DNA of 5,919 nucleotides from Bacillota bacterium. Lineage in GTDB: Bacteria > Bacillota > Clostridia > DSM-8532. The position numbers were made by a program, and so were the translations under genes. The stretch is taken from positions 1-5,919 of the forward strand of contig JAEXPO010000626.1 of the NCBI GenBank assembly GCA_023446675.1, read 5' to 3'. This document shows positions 1 through 5,919 of this stretch, in pieces. The notes beneath the pieces are model-generated. The model did no database searches and was not told the origin of the DNA. It saw only the letters and a list, made by a program, of their open reading frames with translations. Within the stretch, counting starts at the first letter, position 1. Each line of letters begins with the position of its first letter.

Positions 1-352
1 GTGCATCCACATCCTCGATTTGTCCGCTTAAATTATTGGACACGTCGGTAACCTGGCTGTTTTCATTTATTCTGACATAAAAAAGATTAGAAAAAACAGG
101 CGACATTCCCCTGCGTTCTCCTCCTTCTCCTGGAGGAGGTACTGCCAGATCCTGGGGCTTTGATCCCAAATCCGGAGGCTGCCTTCCCGGATTAACCATC
201 TCCGTAAGTGATACGTTTTCCATCATGGAATCGTCTTCTCTATCCATACGGAGTTTGGTAGTAAAGAAAATGCCAGCGAAAATAAAGACCAGAACCAGGC
301 CGGAGAGAATGAGATTGAGCCGTATGAGCTCCCATTTAATCTTTTTAAACAT
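1..352 (-). CDS. Sensor histidine kinase, N-terminal part (partial, runs off left edge)
   Basis: This is the first 117 residues of a membrane protein that I call a sensor histidine kinase mainly from its position directly behind an OmpR-type response regulator. The ATG at 352 is preceded by AAGGAGG (around 365-371), about 12 bases upstream and lying inside the last codons of the regulator, so the two are probably translated as a unit. The protein starts with a short basic segment (MFKKIKWELIR), then a hydrophobic helix at about residues 12-31. An extracellular stretch follows; residues about 55-84 are rich in Pro and Gly (for example PPPGEGG). A later part (FYVRIN, then Asp/Asn-rich) resembles the start of a small extracellular sensor fold seen in many Firmicutes kinases. 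The HAMP, HisKA and ATPase domains would lie beyond the window, so kinase identity is an inference. No known ligand can be assigned. Confidence 0.8.
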   Translation of the reverse strand, partial: MFKKIKWELIRLNLILSGLVLVFIFAGIFFTTKLRMDREDDSMMENVSLTEMVNPGRQPPDLGSKPQDLAVPPPGEGGERRGMSPVFSNLFYVRINENSQVTDVSNNLSGQIEDVDA

Positions 353-359
353 GGCAGCT

Positions 360-1034
360 TCACGCCTCCTTAAGCATGTATCCGACACCTCTGACCGTCT
401 CTATTACAATACCGCCGTTAACCCTGGAGAGCTTCTTGCGGATATAGGATAAATAGGCTTCCAGGTTGTTGGATTCCAATTCCGAGTCATAGCCCCAAAT
501 CTTTTCCAGAAGACGTTCTCTGTTTATGACATGATTCTTGTTTACCGCCAAAATCTCAAATATTTGCGTTTCCTTATAGGTAAGGGAAAGGGCCGTGCTG
601 TCGCAGGTTATCTGGCAGTTGGAGGGTGAAAACACCAGCCTGCCTATTTTTATATCATCCTCGACAAAGTTCTCCTGGCGACGCCTTCCCAGGGCTTTTA
701 TCCTGGCAATGAGCTCCTTTGTGGCAAAGGGCTTTATGAGGTAATCGTCGGCACCGTTATCAAGGCCCGTTACCCGGTCCTCCACGGTATCCTTTGCGGT
801 AAGCATTAAAACGGGAGTGAGAATCCGGCTTTTTCGCATGCTCCTTAGAATATCCAGGCCATCCATGCCGGGCAGCATACGATCCAGAACTACCACATCA
901 TAGATATCCGACAGGGCCAAATCGTGGCCGTTTATACCGTCGGAGGCTCTGTCCACCGTATATCCCTGGCGGGAAAGGCTGAACTCAAGGGCATCCAAAA
1001 GCCGGATTTCATCTTCAACCAATAAAACGCGCAT
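360..1034 (-). CDS. OmpR/PhoB-family response regulator transcription factor
   Basis: This is a two-domain response regulator of 224 residues, the usual length for the family. Counting from the chosen Met, the receiver domain (about 1-118) has the acidic pair Glu7-Asp8, the phosphoacceptor Asp51 in VVLDRMLPGMDG, Thr79 in MLTAKD and Lys101 in LIKPF, so all catalytic positions are present. The C-terminal winged helix domain (about 128-222) has the recognisable LTYKETQIFEIL, a helix with LSYIRKKL, and the terminal wing ETVRGVGYML. The reading frame could begin at GTG 1043 or ATG 1040, but GGAG at 1043-1046 sits 8 bases before the ATG at 1034, which also gives the family-typical beginning MRVLLVEDE; I therefore chose 1034. 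It is expected to be phosphorylated by the kinase that starts 7 bases after its stop. Target genes are unknown. Confidence 0.96.
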   Translation of the reverse strand: MRVLLVEDEIRLLDALEFSLSRQGYTVDRASDGINGHDLALSDIYDVVVLDRMLPGMDGLDILRSMRKSRILTPVLMLTAKDTVEDRVTGLDNGADDYLIKPFATKELIARIKALGRRRQENFVEDDIKIGRLVFSPSNCQITCDSTALSLTYKETQIFEILAVNKNHVINRERLLEKIWGYDSELESNNLEAYLSYIRKKLSRVNGGIVIETVRGVGYMLKEA

Positions 1035-1224
1035 GGTCATCACTCCATATCATTATTTCCGTTAAGAGCCTTAAGCAAGCTCCCGGTTTAGCTTTTCTGC
1101 TGCATTAGGGAATAGTGAAATTTAAATTCACTGTGCCTCAGCTGATCTTTAGTATACCGGGAAAAGCTTAAAAGCATATTAAGAATCGGAATATAACAGG
1201 GAAGCTGACCCAAAATTCCAAAAA
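1035..1224 (-). other. Structured intergenic region between chemoreceptor and response regulator
   Basis: This gap holds no convincing gene. It must contain either the promoter of the two-component pair or a read-through leader from the chemoreceptor. I see no classical terminator: no GC-rich hairpin is followed by a run of T on the minus strand. It contains nested inverted repeats: TTAAGC 1071-1076 with GCTTAA 1166-1171, TCCCGGT 1081-1087 with ACCGGGA 1156-1162, and inside them AGTGAA 1114-1119 with TTCACT 1127-1132. A TATACT box (minus strand, 1151-1156) could be a -10 element, but no good -35 lies 16-18 bases upstream. Any of the repeats could be a regulator operator or an RNA fold; neither is established. 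Confidence 0.5.
1114..1132. repeat. Inverted repeat AGTGAA-N7-TTCACT, possible operator
   Basis: Two 6-base arms are separated by ATTTAAA. Apart from one extra A the 19 bases would form a perfect palindrome around TTTAAA, a form common in binding sites of dimeric regulators. It lies about 80 bases upstream of the response regulator start. A weak RNA hairpin is the alternative. OmpR-family regulators more often bind direct repeats, so autoregulation by the neighbouring regulator is not specifically supported. Confidence 0.3.
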
Positions 1225-2916
1225 TTATACCACAAAGCGATTCACGTATTCCTTCAAAGCATCGGATCCGGCTTTGGCCTTGGCCGTCAGCTCGATAACA
1301 TGGCTGCTTCTATTGGCAATATCCGTGTTTTTCCCGGCGATGGCCGATGTTCCCTGAGCTCCTTCGTTAGTTGAGAGGGTTACCTCCTGAATAGCCCTGA
1401 GCATGCTGTTAATGGAAAGAAGCAGCTGCTCGGAGGTATTGCTGAAGTCCGAAACCAAATTATCAATAAGCCGGGCATCCTGGCTGTATTTTTCCCCTGT
1501 ATCCACAAGCACCTCATAGTCGCGGATGACGTTTTTGTCCATAAAGCTAAGGACCTTTTCGGAGCCCTCCACGAGATTCTTCACCGCCTCCATCGCGGCC
1601 AGCGTAACCTCCTGAATTTCCCCTACTGCTGTTTTGGAATCCTCGGCAAGCTTGCGAATTTCATCGGCTACCACCGCAAAGCCTCGCCCGGCCTCTCCGG
1701 CCCTGGCAGCCTCAATGGCAGCGTTTAAGGACAGGAGATTGGTTTGAGCGGTAATTTCCAGCACTGCATCGGAAAGCTTCTGTATTCTCTCAATAGCCTG
1801 TGACTGGAGGATAGCGGACTGCAGCTCCTCCCTGGTTTTTGTATAAATCTCTCTGGAGGACTTTATTGCGCTTTGGGCGTTTTGCTTTAAATTGTCGGCT
1901 CTTTCGCTTATTTCTCTGGCTGAGCGTGAGCCCTCCTGAGCCTTTTGAGCCATTCGCTCCACATTGGCTTCAATTTCGGAGGAGGTGGCGTTCATTTCTT
2001 CCATGGCCGCAGCCGTTTGCTCCATACCCGCCGAAAGCTCCTGGGTGGTGGCCGATACATCCTCAATGCCCGCATTTAGCTCCGAAAGGCTTTGGGTTGA
2101 CAGGGACATGGCTTCATCAATTATGGCCGACTCCTGGCGTATGCTTGTCACCATACCTACAATAGCCAGATGCATTTCATTGGCAGATCTTGATATTTCA
2201 CCCATTTCGCCCTTCAGATCCAAAATACGATCTGAGAGCTTAAGGCTGAAATCACCCTCTGAAATTTTCTTAAGATGCTTGGCAGCCTCCTTTATAGTGC
2301 GGGTGAGAAAATGTCCCAGCAGATAGGATAAGCCTGAGCCAATCACCATGATGCCTGCGAAAATTAAAATAACAAAGCGGGTGATGCCTCCTAATTTGGC
2401 AGTCACATCCTCCTGGTACATGCCCACAAACCACATGCCCACCGTATTGCCCGAGGCATCATGAATGGGTGAGTAGTAGGTTATGGCCTCCCGATCGCCC
2501 ACAATGGTTCTTCCGGTAAAGCTATTCCCATTTTTAAAAACGGCCTCTATCACCTCCGCGCTGGCTTTGGTGCCCTCAATTCGCTGGCCGTTGTCCATAA
2601 CATTAGTGGAAACCCGTGTATCATTGAGAAATACGGTGGCCATAAAGCCCGTGCTGTTTTTTATCTCGTCCACCAGCTGGGTGTTACCGTTAATAAGCGA
2701 CTCGCCTTTATATAGCTTGTCCCCTTCAACCCGCCAGTCTCCGGGAAAAGATGCGTTTATTAAGCTTACTCCAAGCTGGGAAGTGGTAGTAAGCCTCTCT
2801 CCGATATTGTCGTTTATAAGGCTTCCGAATTCATAATACATAAAGGCAAATAATACCAGGGAGAATACCAGCAGAACAGACACAAAGGATATAGTCAGCT
2901 TAGATTTCAGGTTCAT
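1225..2916 (-). CDS. Methyl-accepting chemotaxis protein with single Cache sensor domain
   Basis: This is a transmembrane chemoreceptor of 563 residues that senses an extracellular ligand and controls CheA through CheW. Its order is: transmembrane helix about 8-28, extracellular domain about 30-175, second transmembrane helix about 180-200, HAMP about 201-253, and a long cytoplasmic coiled coil to the end. The extracellular part ([18 protein letters not shown], then DTRVSTNV and a final GMWFVGMY) matches the sCache_3 type of single Cache domain as I recall it; the ligand is unknown. The signalling tip is plain at about 388-425 ([18 protein letters not shown], then [16 protein letters not shown]). 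No C-terminal CheR/CheB pentapeptide is seen. The HAMP lacks its usual proline, having Thr207 in TRTIKE. GGAGG at 2926-2930 sits 9 bases before the ATG, fixing the start. It follows another chemoreceptor by 126 bases and may have its own promoter. Confidence 0.96.
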   Translation of the reverse strand: MNLKSKLTISFVSVLLVFSLVLFAFMYYEFGSLINDNIGERLTTTSQLGVSLINASFPGDWRVEGDKLYKGESLINGNTQLVDEIKNSTGFMATVFLNDTRVSTNVMDNGQRIEGTKASAEVIEAVFKNGNSFTGRTIVGDREAITYYSPIHDASGNTVGMWFVGMYQEDVTAKLGGITRFVILIFAGIMVIGSGLSYLLGHFLTRTIKEAAKHLKKISEGDFSLKLSDRILDLKGEMGEISRSANEMHLAIVGMVTSIRQESAIIDEAMSLSTQSLSELNAGIEDVSATTQELSAGMEQTAAAMEEMNATSSEIEANVERMAQKAQEGSRSAREISERADNLKQNAQSAIKSSREIYTKTREELQSAILQSQAIERIQKLSDAVLEITAQTNLLSLNAAIEAARAGEAGRGFAVVADEIRKLAEDSKTAVGEIQEVTLAAMEAVKNLVEGSEKVLSFMDKNVIRDYEVLVDTGEKYSQDARLIDNLVSDFSNTSEQLLLSINSMLRAIQEVTLSTNEGAQGTSAIAGKNTDIANRSSHVIELTAKAKAGSDALKEYVNRFVV

Positions 2917-2966
2917 TTGTGTTTACCTCCAAATGCATTTGTGTGGATGGACCCTGGGATTCCGTA

Positions 2967-2995
2967 CTAATAGCTTCTGAAGCGCCAAAAATCAA
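2967..2995 (-). promoter_or_regulatory. Possible sigma-A promoter for the single-Cache chemoreceptor
   Basis: On the minus strand TTGATT (2990-2995) and TATTAG (2967-2972) are separated by exactly 17 bases, each matching the -35 and -10 consensus at four of six positions. Transcription would begin near 2960 and give a leader of about 44 bases that holds the strong GGAGG. One arm of an 8-base inverted repeat lies in the spacer. No sigma-D (flagellar) type promoter was recognised here. The match is moderate and could be chance. Confidence 0.35.
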
Positions 2996-3014
2996 GTAGC
3001 TGCATAGCGCTTCA
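2978..3014. repeat. Inverted repeat TGAAGCGC-N21-GCGCTTCA between the chemoreceptors
   Basis: Perfect 8-base arms lie at 2978-2985 and 3007-3014. The right arm runs directly into CATCCA (3015-3020), which is complementary to TGGATG at 2944-2949, so a longer interrupted stem is possible. The left arm also forms an alternative short hairpin, GCTTC-T-GAAGC at 2973-2983, that excludes the longer pairing. No T-run follows on the minus strand, so it is not a normal terminator. It may be an operator or a leader fold. Confidence 0.45.
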
Positions 3015-3027
3015 CATCCATTGGGTT

Positions 3028-3041
3028 GCGGGAATGCCCGC
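3028..3041 (-). other. Short GC-only hairpin directly after the double-Cache receptor stop
   Basis: GCGGG and CCCGC form a 5-base stem with a four-base loop, beginning two bases after the TAA of the upstream chemoreceptor. On the minus strand it is followed by AACCC, not by a T tract, so it is at best a weak terminator or a 3'-end stabiliser that would allow read-through into the next receptor gene. Confidence 0.35.
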
Positions 3042-3042
3042 T

Positions 3043-5097
3043 TTAGTAGTTAAAATGCTCAAGGTCCTTGAGAAGGTTGGCCGACAGAGCGGAAAGCTCT
3101 TCGCTCGAAAGGGATATGGAGGCCAGCGAGGCAACCTGCTCCTCGACGGAGGTGGATACCTCCTCCGTTCCTGCCGCATTTTCTTCCGAAATATCCGACA
3201 GTCCCTTCATTACTTCCATGAGCTCCTGTTTCATATCGTGCATTCTGTCTTCATATGCGTTTATACGTTGAATAACCGATTTTGTCTTTTCTACAGCCTC
3301 ATCAATACCGTTGAATTTTTCTTTTGTCTCCTCAACACTTTGGGTTTGTGAGGCAACGAGACGGGCAACCTCTTCAATGGTTGTTACCGATGCTTCCGAC
3401 TCACTGATGAGATTGTTGATAATAGAGGATATCTCCACTGTGAACCGGTTTGACTCCTCGGCGAGCTTTCTGACTTCCTCCGCCACAACGGCAAAACCCC
3501 TTCCCGACTCCCCGGCCCTGGCTGCCTCAATGGCGGCGTTAAGAGCGAGAATATTGGTCTGCTCTGTAATTTCAGAAAGCATATTTCCGGCTTTTTCAAT
3601 TTCCTTCGCGCTGATATTGCTGTTTTTTATGACCTTGCGGATGCCGTCAATTCCCTCGTTGGCCGTCTCAGTTCTCAAAACCAGCTCATTTAAGATCCTG
3701 AAGCCGGCTTCCTTCATTATTACCACTTCCTCAGCCGATTCAGTAAGCTCCGCAATATTCTCCTTCTCCTTTTCAAGAAGCGTACCTATTTCCTCGGCCT
3801 TATGTACTCCCTCTTCAGTTTCCCCGGCCTGTCGTGACGCACCCTTGGCGATCATCTCCACCGTACGGGCCACATCATCCACCGCACTGGAGGTGGTATT
3901 CATAACTTTACTAAGGCTCCGGGAGGCAGATGCCACTTCCATGGCCGTTCGGGCAGTTTCCTTCAAAAGGTGCCCCAGCCCTTGTATAATCTTTTGAAAG
4001 GCTCTTGCCAGCTCCCCCAGCTCGTCCTTCCTTTTTAAATAATCCGGACGGATCTTACCGGTAAAATCCCCTTCGGCCATGGTATGAAAGGATTGGGTCA
4101 GATAGCGTATGGGCTTTTGGATGTTACTGGCTATAAAAAAGGCGGCTATCAGGCCCGCTCCAACAAAAATGCCCGTAAAGAGAAAAATGCGTTCCTGCAT
4201 CAGGTTTAATCCGGCAAGGATCTCAGCTTTGTCGGCTTCTACCGCCACATACCAGTCAAAATTTTCGAAATGAGCAAAACCGATGTATTTGGGTGTGCCT
4301 TCGTACATAAATTCGCCGAAGCTCTGGTCGGCAGACATCATTTTTTGGCGAAGGGTTTGAAAATCCGCGTAACCGGGCAAACCCTTTACATTTTCCCCTC
4401 CTGCGGGAGTTGCCGATGAGACAGCATCCGTTTCGCCGCTGGCGCTGTCAGAGGTGCTTCCCTGAAGAAGCGAGGCGATTATTTCCTTATCCGTATGGGC
4501 CAGGGTCTTGCCGTCAGCGTCCATGATAAAGGCTTTGCCCGTTTCCCCATAATTGATGTCGGCCACAAGCCCGCTCAATTCATAGCCGTCTCGGAATGCA
4601 ATAATATAGCCCACTGTTCCATTGCTTTGCTTTACGGGAACGGAATACACAAGAGCGATGTCCGTATCCCCCTCAATCCTTAAAGGGCCGTAAATGCTTC
4701 TTTCCACATTGAGAGCCGCCTTAAAATAATCCTGGCCGCTGATATCCTCTTCATTGCCCTTATTGTCTATCGCTTTCCCATTGGCATCCGCATAGGACAG
4801 GGACAGATGGCCTGCCCTCTCTGCTTCCCTGCTTAAAAGAGTAACAATTTCATCCTGGTTTAATGCGGAATTATAAAAAAGCTCACTGTTAGCAATGGTT
4901 TCAAGACTGCCCAGGTAGCCCTCCACACCCTTTTCGACCGTTTTTGCCGCCTCCTGGGCAAACTGAGGCAGCGACATGGCTACATTGGCTTTCAGTGATT
5001 CATAGGATGTTAAGTAAGAAATGACGCCCAATCCCAGGCAGACACCCAGGACAAGGATTCCTACCAATACAACAAGTCTTTGTCTGATTGAACGCAT
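3043..5097 (-). CDS. Methyl-accepting chemotaxis protein with double Cache sensor domain
   Basis: This is a transmembrane chemoreceptor of 684 residues. It has a transmembrane helix at about 8-29, a large extracellular region about 30-302 fitting the dCache_1 type, a second helix about 304-325, HAMP about 326-378 ([25 protein letters not shown]) and a cytoplasmic coiled coil with the conserved tip at about 508-547 ([19 protein letters not shown], then [18 protein letters not shown]). Family-typical sensor marks are GQDYFKAAL and [20 protein letters not shown] see no clear amino-acid-binding signature, so the ligand is unknown. A Ser/Ala/Gly-rich stretch at about 212-242 interrupts the membrane-proximal Cache half. 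No CheR/CheB pentapeptide is present at the C-terminus (LEHFNY). The AAGGAGG before the ATG overlaps the stop of the upstream activase gene, indicating one transcript and coupled translation. The SD-to-ATG gap is short, about 4 bases. Confidence 0.97.
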   Translation of the reverse strand: MRSIRQRLVVLVGILVLGVCLGLGVISYLTSYESLKANVAMSLPQFAQEAAKTVEKGVEGYLGSLETIANSELFYNSALNQDEIVTLLSREAERAGHLSLSYADANGKAIDNKGNEEDISGQDYFKAALNVERSIYGPLRIEGDTDIALVYSVPVKQSNGTVGYIIAFRDGYELSGLVADINYGETGKAFIMDADGKTLAHTDKEIIASLLQGSTSDSASGETDAVSSATPAGGENVKGLPGYADFQTLRQKMMSADQSFGEFMYEGTPKYIGFAHFENFDWYVAVEADKAEILAGLNLMQERIFLFTGIFVGAGLIAAFFIASNIQKPIRYLTQSFHTMAEGDFTGKIRPDYLKRKDELGELARAFQKIIQGLGHLLKETARTAMEVASASRSLSKVMNTTSSAVDDVARTVEMIAKGASRQAGETEEGVHKAEEIGTLLEKEKENIAELTESAEEVVIMKEAGFRILNELVLRTETANEGIDGIRKVIKNSNISAKEIEKAGNMLSEITEQTNILALNAAIEAARAGESGRGFAVVAEEVRKLAEESNRFTVEISSIINNLISESEASVTTIEEVARLVASQTQSVEETKEKFNGIDEAVEKTKSVIQRINAYEDRMHDMKQELMEVMKGLSDISEENAAGTEEVSTSVEEQVASLASISLSSEELSALSANLLKDLEHFNY

Positions 5098-5100
5098 AAA

Positions 5101-5108
5101 TCCTCCTT
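5101..5108 (-). promoter_or_regulatory. Shine-Dalgarno overlapping the upstream stop codon
   Basis: The minus strand reads TAAGGAGGATTTATG: the TAA ending the activase gene (5107-5109) shares bases with the AAGGAGG that serves the double-Cache receptor at 5097. Ribosomes ending on the first gene would be placed at the start of the second, which suggests translational coupling. Confidence 0.8.
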
Positions 5109-5919
5109 ATGCTCTGGCCGTATCAGACCACAGGCATTCCTTTGCATTTAGTTGTTTTTTCTCTTCCGTATGACGTATTTCTTCAAAGGCAGATGAAAGC
5201 ATTAATTTAATACGATTCAGTTGGTTGACCTCGCTGGCTCCGGGATCGTAGTCCACCGCCACAATATTGGCGCCGGGATACTGCCTTTTCAGCTCTTTTA
5301 TCATACCCTTTCCGGTAACATGGTTCGGAAGACATGCAAAGGGCTGCATGCAGACAATATTCTTAACGCCGCTTTCAATAAGCTCCACCATCTCGGCCGT
5401 TAAAAACCATCCCTCACCGGTCTGGTTTCCCAGTGAAAGAATACGTGAGGCTCCCTGGGCAAGCTCTTGGATAGATTTAGGCGGATGAAAGCTGCGGCTT
5501 TCCTCCAGCGCTTTTTTCATGCTTTTCCGATACCACTCAATGGCGGCAATGGCGGCCTTGCCAATCCAGTGAGATTTAAAGGTTCCGGCAAGAGAACGGT
5601 ATTTAAAATCACTGTTATAGGCCGAATAAAGGAAAAAGTCCAGTAAATCCGGCATAACAGCTTCAGCACCTTCATTTTCGAGTAAATCCACAATGTAGTT
5701 ATTGGCAGCAGGATGAAATTTCACCAGAATTTCTCCTACAAGACCTACCTTGGGCTTTACCTGACCGGTAAGAGGCAGTTGGTCGAATTCCTCAACAATC
5801 CGGCGAATTCTTTCATTAAAGGATTTCAGGCTTATTTCATGCATGGCGTTTTTGCATTCCTGAGCCCATTTCTCATAAAGTCTGTTGGCAGCGCCCTTTT
5901 CCTTTTCGTAGGGCCTTGT
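5107..5919 (-). CDS. Acyl-CoA dehydratase activase-related protein, C-terminal end (partial, runs off right edge)
   Basis: The last 270 residues of a larger protein are visible. The frame stays open to the window edge and the residues there (TRPYEKEKGAANRLYEKW) continue the family pattern, so the Met at 5844 is internal. The segment matches, from memory, the C-terminal region of the long fused activase proteins related to 2-hydroxyglutaryl-CoA dehydratase activators (DUF2229 type, often about 1400 residues). Marks are KVGLVGEILVKFHP, a GEGWFLTAEM motif near visible residues 168-175, MQPFACLPNHVTGKGM with Cys190 and Cys196, and VDYDPGASEVNQLNRIKLML. The related small activases use ATP to drive an electron into the iron-sulfur dehydratase. 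The ATPase and iron-sulfur parts would lie outside the window, and the role of these long fusion proteins is less certain than that of the small ones. Likely cytoplasmic. It is followed closely by a chemoreceptor gene. Confidence 0.88.
   Translation of the reverse strand, partial: TRPYEKEKGAANRLYEKWAQECKNAMHEISLKSFNERIRRIVEEFDQLPLTGQVKPKVGLVGEILVKFHPAANNYIVDLLENEGAEAVMPDLLDFFLYSAYNSDFKYRSLAGTFKSHWIGKAAIAAIEWYRKSMKKALEESRSFHPPKSIQELAQGASRILSLGNQTGEGWFLTAEMVELIESGVKNIVCMQPFACLPNHVTGKGMIKELKRQYPGANIVAVDYDPGASEVNQLNRIKLMLSSAFEEIRHTEEKKQLNAKECLWSDTARA

Noticed and set aside
225..452. A 75-codon plus-strand frame over the kinase/regulator junction
   Set aside because: It lies opposite two well-supported genes and has no recognisable domain.
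1839..2326. Two overlapping plus-strand open frames within the single-Cache receptor gene
   Set aside because: They are antisense to a clear chemoreceptor, are rich in Trp/Pro/Ser of no known family, and reflect low stop frequency opposite biased coding sequence.
2917..3042. A cyclic di-GMP riboswitch before the second chemoreceptor
   Set aside because: Such riboswitches often precede chemoreceptor genes, but I could not find the conserved core of either class here and the gap is short.
3384..3599. A 71-codon minus-strand frame within the double-Cache receptor
   Set aside because: It is an out-of-frame shadow of the receptor tip region on the same strand.
3311..3997. A 228-codon open frame on the plus strand inside the double-Cache receptor gene
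   Set aside because: It is antisense to the conserved coiled-coil and tip coding region, its Ser-rich product is what the complement of Glu/Ala-rich codons gives in a shifted frame, and I recognise no family or good ribosome binding site.
5107..5844. A complete 245-residue gene starting at 5844
   Set aside because: The frame stays open to the window edge, the upstream residues continue the family pattern, and there is no ribosome binding site before that Met, so it is the end of a longer gene.

Overview
The window reads as ordinary chromosomal DNA from an anaerobic Firmicute of the Clostridia type. The reasons are strong AGGAGG-like ribosome binding sites, moderate base composition, tandem Cache-domain chemoreceptors, a Gram-positive-style OmpR-family two-component pair, and the C-terminal end of a large activase of the 2-hydroxyacyl-CoA dehydratase system, which is typical of amino-acid-fermenting anaerobes. 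No genus can be named from this alone.

Every real gene lies on the minus strand, so the reading order runs from the right edge to the left. First comes the 3' end of an acyl-CoA dehydratase activase-related protein (5107-5919, entering from beyond the window). Nine bases later, with its Shine-Dalgarno overlapping the activase stop codon, is a 684-residue double-Cache chemoreceptor (3043-5097). A 126-base gap with a hairpin, inverted repeats and a possible sigma-A promoter leads to a second chemoreceptor of 563 residues with a single Cache domain (1225-2916). A structured gap of about 190 bases then separates it from an OmpR/PhoB-type response regulator (360-1034). Seven bases on, the membrane histidine kinase partner begins (1-352) and runs off the left edge.

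The two chemoreceptors carry different sensor domains, but their signalling parts match almost residue for residue in length. They could therefore sit in the same receptor arrays and feed the same CheA/CheW machinery, which is not encoded here. The response regulator and kinase form a normal two-gene signalling unit that may or may not be transcribed with the receptors. The tight coupling of a fermentation-enzyme activase to a chemoreceptor is the most suggestive piece of context. There is no sign of a mobile element, CRISPR array, tRNA or rRNA, and nothing that I can call a new system with confidence. The best leads are the two structured intergenic regions and the activase-receptor coupling.
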